From positions 1-6,182 of the forward strand of contig JAKAPU010000160.1 in NCBI GenBank assembly GCA_021806865.1: a stretch of 6,182 nt of DNA, given 5' to 3'. The stretch is from an archaeon. Lineage in GTDB: Archaea > Thermoproteota > Nitrososphaeria > Nitrososphaerales > CADDZS01. Made by a program: the position numbers and the translations under genes. Each line of letters begins with the position of its first letter. The stretch's first letter is position 1. Of this stretch, positions 5,729-6,182 are shown one piece after another. The notes beneath the pieces are model-generated. The model ran no database searches. It was not told the DNA's origin and was given only the letters and a program-made list of their open reading frames with translations.

Positions 5729-6182
5729 TTGTTAACTCCAGAGAAAAAAGCAAATGCAGGCAAGAGCGGAGAATTCGGAACTGTAAGAAACTACGTGAAC
5801 GGCGGATTCGAAAATGCTGAGGAAACAACTGAGTACAAAGTGTTCAATCCGGCTTTCGGGAAAACAATAGCAACCGTCTATGACACTGAAAAGGCTTCAG
5901 TCGATCGGGCAATAAGCTACGCACATGATGCGTTTCTCAAGTGGTCCAGTGTTCCGATTACCAGCAGGATCAAACTCCTCTTCCGGCTGGAAAACCTGAT
6001 GCAGGAAAACGCGGACGAACTCGCAAAGCTTGTAACTATGGAGCATGGCAAGACCCTTGAAGAGGCAAAGGGCGAAGTAATGCGGTCGATTGAAAATATT
6101 CAGGCCGCCTGCGCAGCCACATACCACATCATGGGCACAAACAACAAGAACATATCAAGTGGAATAGACGAGGAACTGATAC
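5729..6182 (+). CDS. mmsA: methylmalonate-semialdehyde-type (CoA-acylating) aldehyde dehydrogenase, 3' end outside window
   Basis: The first 151 residues are present; the family is about 480-500 residues. After about 20 variable residues comes YVNGGF (22-27), then VFNPAFGKTIATV (38-50), the helix with FRLENLMQENADELAKLV (85-102), and EHGKTLEEAKGEVMRSIE (105-122), all at the positions usual for the NAD-dependent aldehyde dehydrogenase superfamily. Arg119 after GEV and the SGIDEELI segment (144-151) favour the methylmalonate-semialdehyde group, where this arginine is reported to help bind the substrate carboxylate. The enzyme would oxidise malonate or methylmalonate semialdehyde to acetyl- or propionyl-CoA with NAD and CoA in valine or pyrimidine breakdown, cytoplasmic. 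The catalytic Cys and Glu lie beyond the window. The reading frame is intact, unlike the DNA before it. The subgroup call is less sure than the superfamily. Confidence 0.88.
   Translation, partial: MLTPEKKANAGKSGEFGTVRNYVNGGFENAEETTEYKVFNPAFGKTIATVYDTEKASVDRAISYAHDAFLKWSSVPITSRIKLLFRLENLMQENADELAKLVTMEHGKTLEEAKGEVMRSIENIQAACAATYHIMGTNNKNISSGIDEELI

Noticed and set aside
1..6182. CRISPR array, tRNA or rRNA genes
   Set aside because: No regularly spaced repeat of suitable length and no tRNA or rRNA-like sequence was found by eye on either strand.

Overview
Probably archaeal DNA, though a bacterial source cannot be excluded. The archaeal reading rests on TTTAAATA/TTATAATA-type TATA-like boxes in the AT-rich spacers, an rSAM gene with no Shine-Dalgarno site (leaderless style), and a methylmalonate-semialdehyde-type dehydrogenase whose N-terminal third looks to me most like Thermoplasmata-type proteins. 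That last point is recall, not a search. G+C looks moderate, and every convincing gene lies on the + strand.

Layout. Positions 1-200 are a leader region with a strong imperfect hairpin (71-113), a TATA-like box and a clear Shine-Dalgarno site for a GTG-started small winged-helix protein (201-473). After a 221-bp spacer come two genes joined by an ATGA overlap. The first (695-2479) encodes a 594-residue fusion: an N-terminal SPASM-like cysteine domain, a radical SAM domain (CxxxCxxC, GGEP), a Ser/Thr-rich linker and a complete histidine-phosphatase domain (RHSER, HD). The second (2476-4158) encodes a GT-A-like glycosyltransferase with a DxD motif and a roughly 250-residue C-terminal region I do not recognise.

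Positions 4159-5728 look like decayed accessory DNA. They hold a possible broken small ORF (4160-4453), a clearly broken DUF4386-like membrane protein gene (4781-5187: internal TAG plus frame changes), a perfect 12-bp inverted repeat enclosing three TTTAAA boxes at exact 11-bp spacing (5411-5479), and a probable transposase remnant (5477-5704). The window ends inside an intact aldehyde dehydrogenase gene (5729-6182+), which looks like ordinary core metabolism.

The most interesting content is the rSAM-phosphatase fusion with the coupled glycosyltransferase. I infer that they act in one pathway that builds or modifies a sugar, glycolipid or glycosylated peptide: radical chemistry, removal of a phosphate, and glycosyl transfer. 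The substrate is not visible from sequence. The upstream winged-helix gene could regulate them, but nothing in the sequence proves it.
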